Source: Aestuariimicrobium sp. p3-SID1156 (GTDB taxonomy: Bacteria > Actinomycetota > Actinomycetes > Propionibacteriales > Propionibacteriaceae). Taken from it: a stretch of DNA of 64,000 nt. Within the stretch, counting starts at the first letter, position 1; every line of letters starts with the position of its first letter. The stretch is from assembly GCF_025144225.1 (NCBI RefSeq), contig NZ_JALXXB010000001.1, positions 504,170 through 568,169 on the forward strand, written 5' to 3'. The position numbers were made by a program, and so were the translations under genes. The notes under the pieces are model-generated. The model made no database searches. It was not told where the DNA came from and worked only from the letters and a program-made list of their open reading frames with translations. Positions 63,410 through 64,000 of the stretch are shown in pieces.

Positions 63410-64000
63410 CGCTGGCCGTAGACGGTCTGGTAGCGCTCGTACAGCCGGTCGACCATGTCCTGGGGGAGTGGCTCGACGGGGCCGAGCTGCCGGGCGATGT
63501 GGACGGTACGGGCAACCTCCTCGCACATCACGGCGGCCTTGACCGCCGCCTTCGCATCGCGTCCGATGGTGAAAGGCCCGTGCTGGGCCATCAGGACTGC
63601 CGGGGACCGGTGGTCGCGCAGCGTCTCGACGATGCCGCGACCGATGGAGTCGTCACCGATGATCGCCAGCGGACCCACCGGGATCGGCCCGCCGAACTCG
63701 TCGGCCATCATCGTCAGGACGCAGGGGATCTCCTCCCCCCGTGCTGCCCACGCCGTGGCATAGGTGGAGTGGGTGTGCACCACCCCGCCCACCTCGGGCA
63801 TCTGCTGGTAGACGTAGGCATGTGCGGCAGTGTCGGAGGAGGGGCTCAGCCGTGCGGGCGTCCCGTCGTTGATTTTGGCGCCGTCGAGGGTGCAGACGAC
63901 CATGGACTCGGGCGACAACTCGTCATAGGAGACGCCTGAGGGTTTGATGACGAACAGCTCCGGCTGTCCGTCCTCGACCAACGGGACGCGTTCGGAGACA
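63406..64000 (-). CDS. araD: L-ribulose-5-phosphate 4-epimerase (class II aldolase family), N-terminus outside window
   Basis: Zinc-dependent class II aldolase/adducin-family enzyme; 197 residues visible, with roughly the first 30 missing beyond base 64000. Starting mid-protein (VSERVPLVEDGQPELFVIKPSGVSYDEL), it has the zinc His pair in VVHTHSTYATAWAARG, the AQHGPFTIG segment with the third His, and the C-terminal LPQDMVDRLYERYQTVYGQ typical of AraD. A related fuculose-phosphate aldolase is less likely because that tail is AraD-like. Its stop overlaps the moeA stop. Confidence 0.9.
   Translation of the reverse strand, partial: VSERVPLVEDGQPELFVIKPSGVSYDELSPESMVVCTLDGAKINDGTPARLSPSSDTAAHAYVYQQMPEVGGVVHTHSTYATAWAARGEEIPCVLTMMADEFGGPIPVGPLAIIGDDSIGRGIVETLRDHRSPAVLMAQHGPFTIGRDAKAAVKAAVMCEEVARTVHIARQLGPVEPLPQDMVDRLYERYQTVYGQR

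Overview
The window is a GC-rich chromosomal segment from an actinobacterium, most likely the Propionibacteriaceae or a close relative. The evidence is protein-level resemblance: CarD followed by IspD/IspF, an IspF and a DtxR/IdeR matching the mycobacterial forms, DUF3263, DUF3027 and DUF4032 proteins, an acVLRF1 factor, a solo GroEL under CIRCE control and an MhuD-type heme oxygenase. Gene density is very high and many neighbours overlap by 1-8 bases. I saw no insertion sequence, integrase, CRISPR array, prophage or rRNA. The only family often found in many copies is one DUF222/HNH gene.

Layout. 1-9844: carD (5' end missing), ispD-ispF, a membrane-anchored zinc peptidase, glyA, cysS-rlmB, an MhuD-like heme oxygenase, and metNIQ behind a hairpin-rich leader. 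9999-18669: DUF4032 kinase-fold protein, family 5 uracil-DNA glycosylase, tRNA hydroxylase TrhO, MarC and DedA membrane proteins, a multi-sugar type ABC ATPase, a Ser/Thr kinase, a beta-lactamase-fold lipoprotein and a methyltransferase. 18720-22658: tRNA-Thr, manA, DUF3263, orphan groEL with two CIRCE operators. 22678-25670: DUF6056/GtrA/GtrB lipid-linked sugar cassette. 25676-32781: cutC, ABC-2 exporter, MalY-type lyase, a decayed MFS pseudogene, Nudix hydrolase, DUF222/HNH. 32990-38460: five overlapping genes around an XPB-type helicase. 38535-42020: nagB, cold-shock protein plus DUF3027, purine permease. 42004-46789: exopolysaccharide genes (two glycosyltransferases, a Wzy/WaaL-like protein, and a chain-length/BY-kinase protein with a degenerate ATP site). 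47015-53837: pyruvate carboxylase, unknowns, serC, pdxH, acVLRF1. 53869-64000: nagA-dtxR-unknown-methyltransferase, thioredoxin with a SigR-type promoter, tRNA-Arg, UDP-glucose pyrophosphorylase, mscL, SAF protein, FmdB, 5-FCL, moeA and a truncated araD.

How the genes connect. nagA and nagB (15 kb apart) return amino sugars to fructose-6-P, where manA also feeds in. The UDP-glucose enzyme, GtrA/GtrB and the 42-47 kb cluster point to surface glycan synthesis. serC, malY, cysS, metNIQ, glyA and 5-FCL are serine/one-carbon/sulfur amino-acid functions, and pdxH supplies PLP to several of them. Pyruvate carboxylase fits anaplerosis.

The most striking non-coding pattern is promoter placement. More than twenty first genes have a TAnnnT-like -10 hexamer ending only 6-8 bases before the start codon, so they are predicted to be leaderless. 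In several divergent pairs the two -10 elements overlap, most cleanly at 45544-45556 and 62098-62104. All functions are assigned by reading the sequence; no database search was run.
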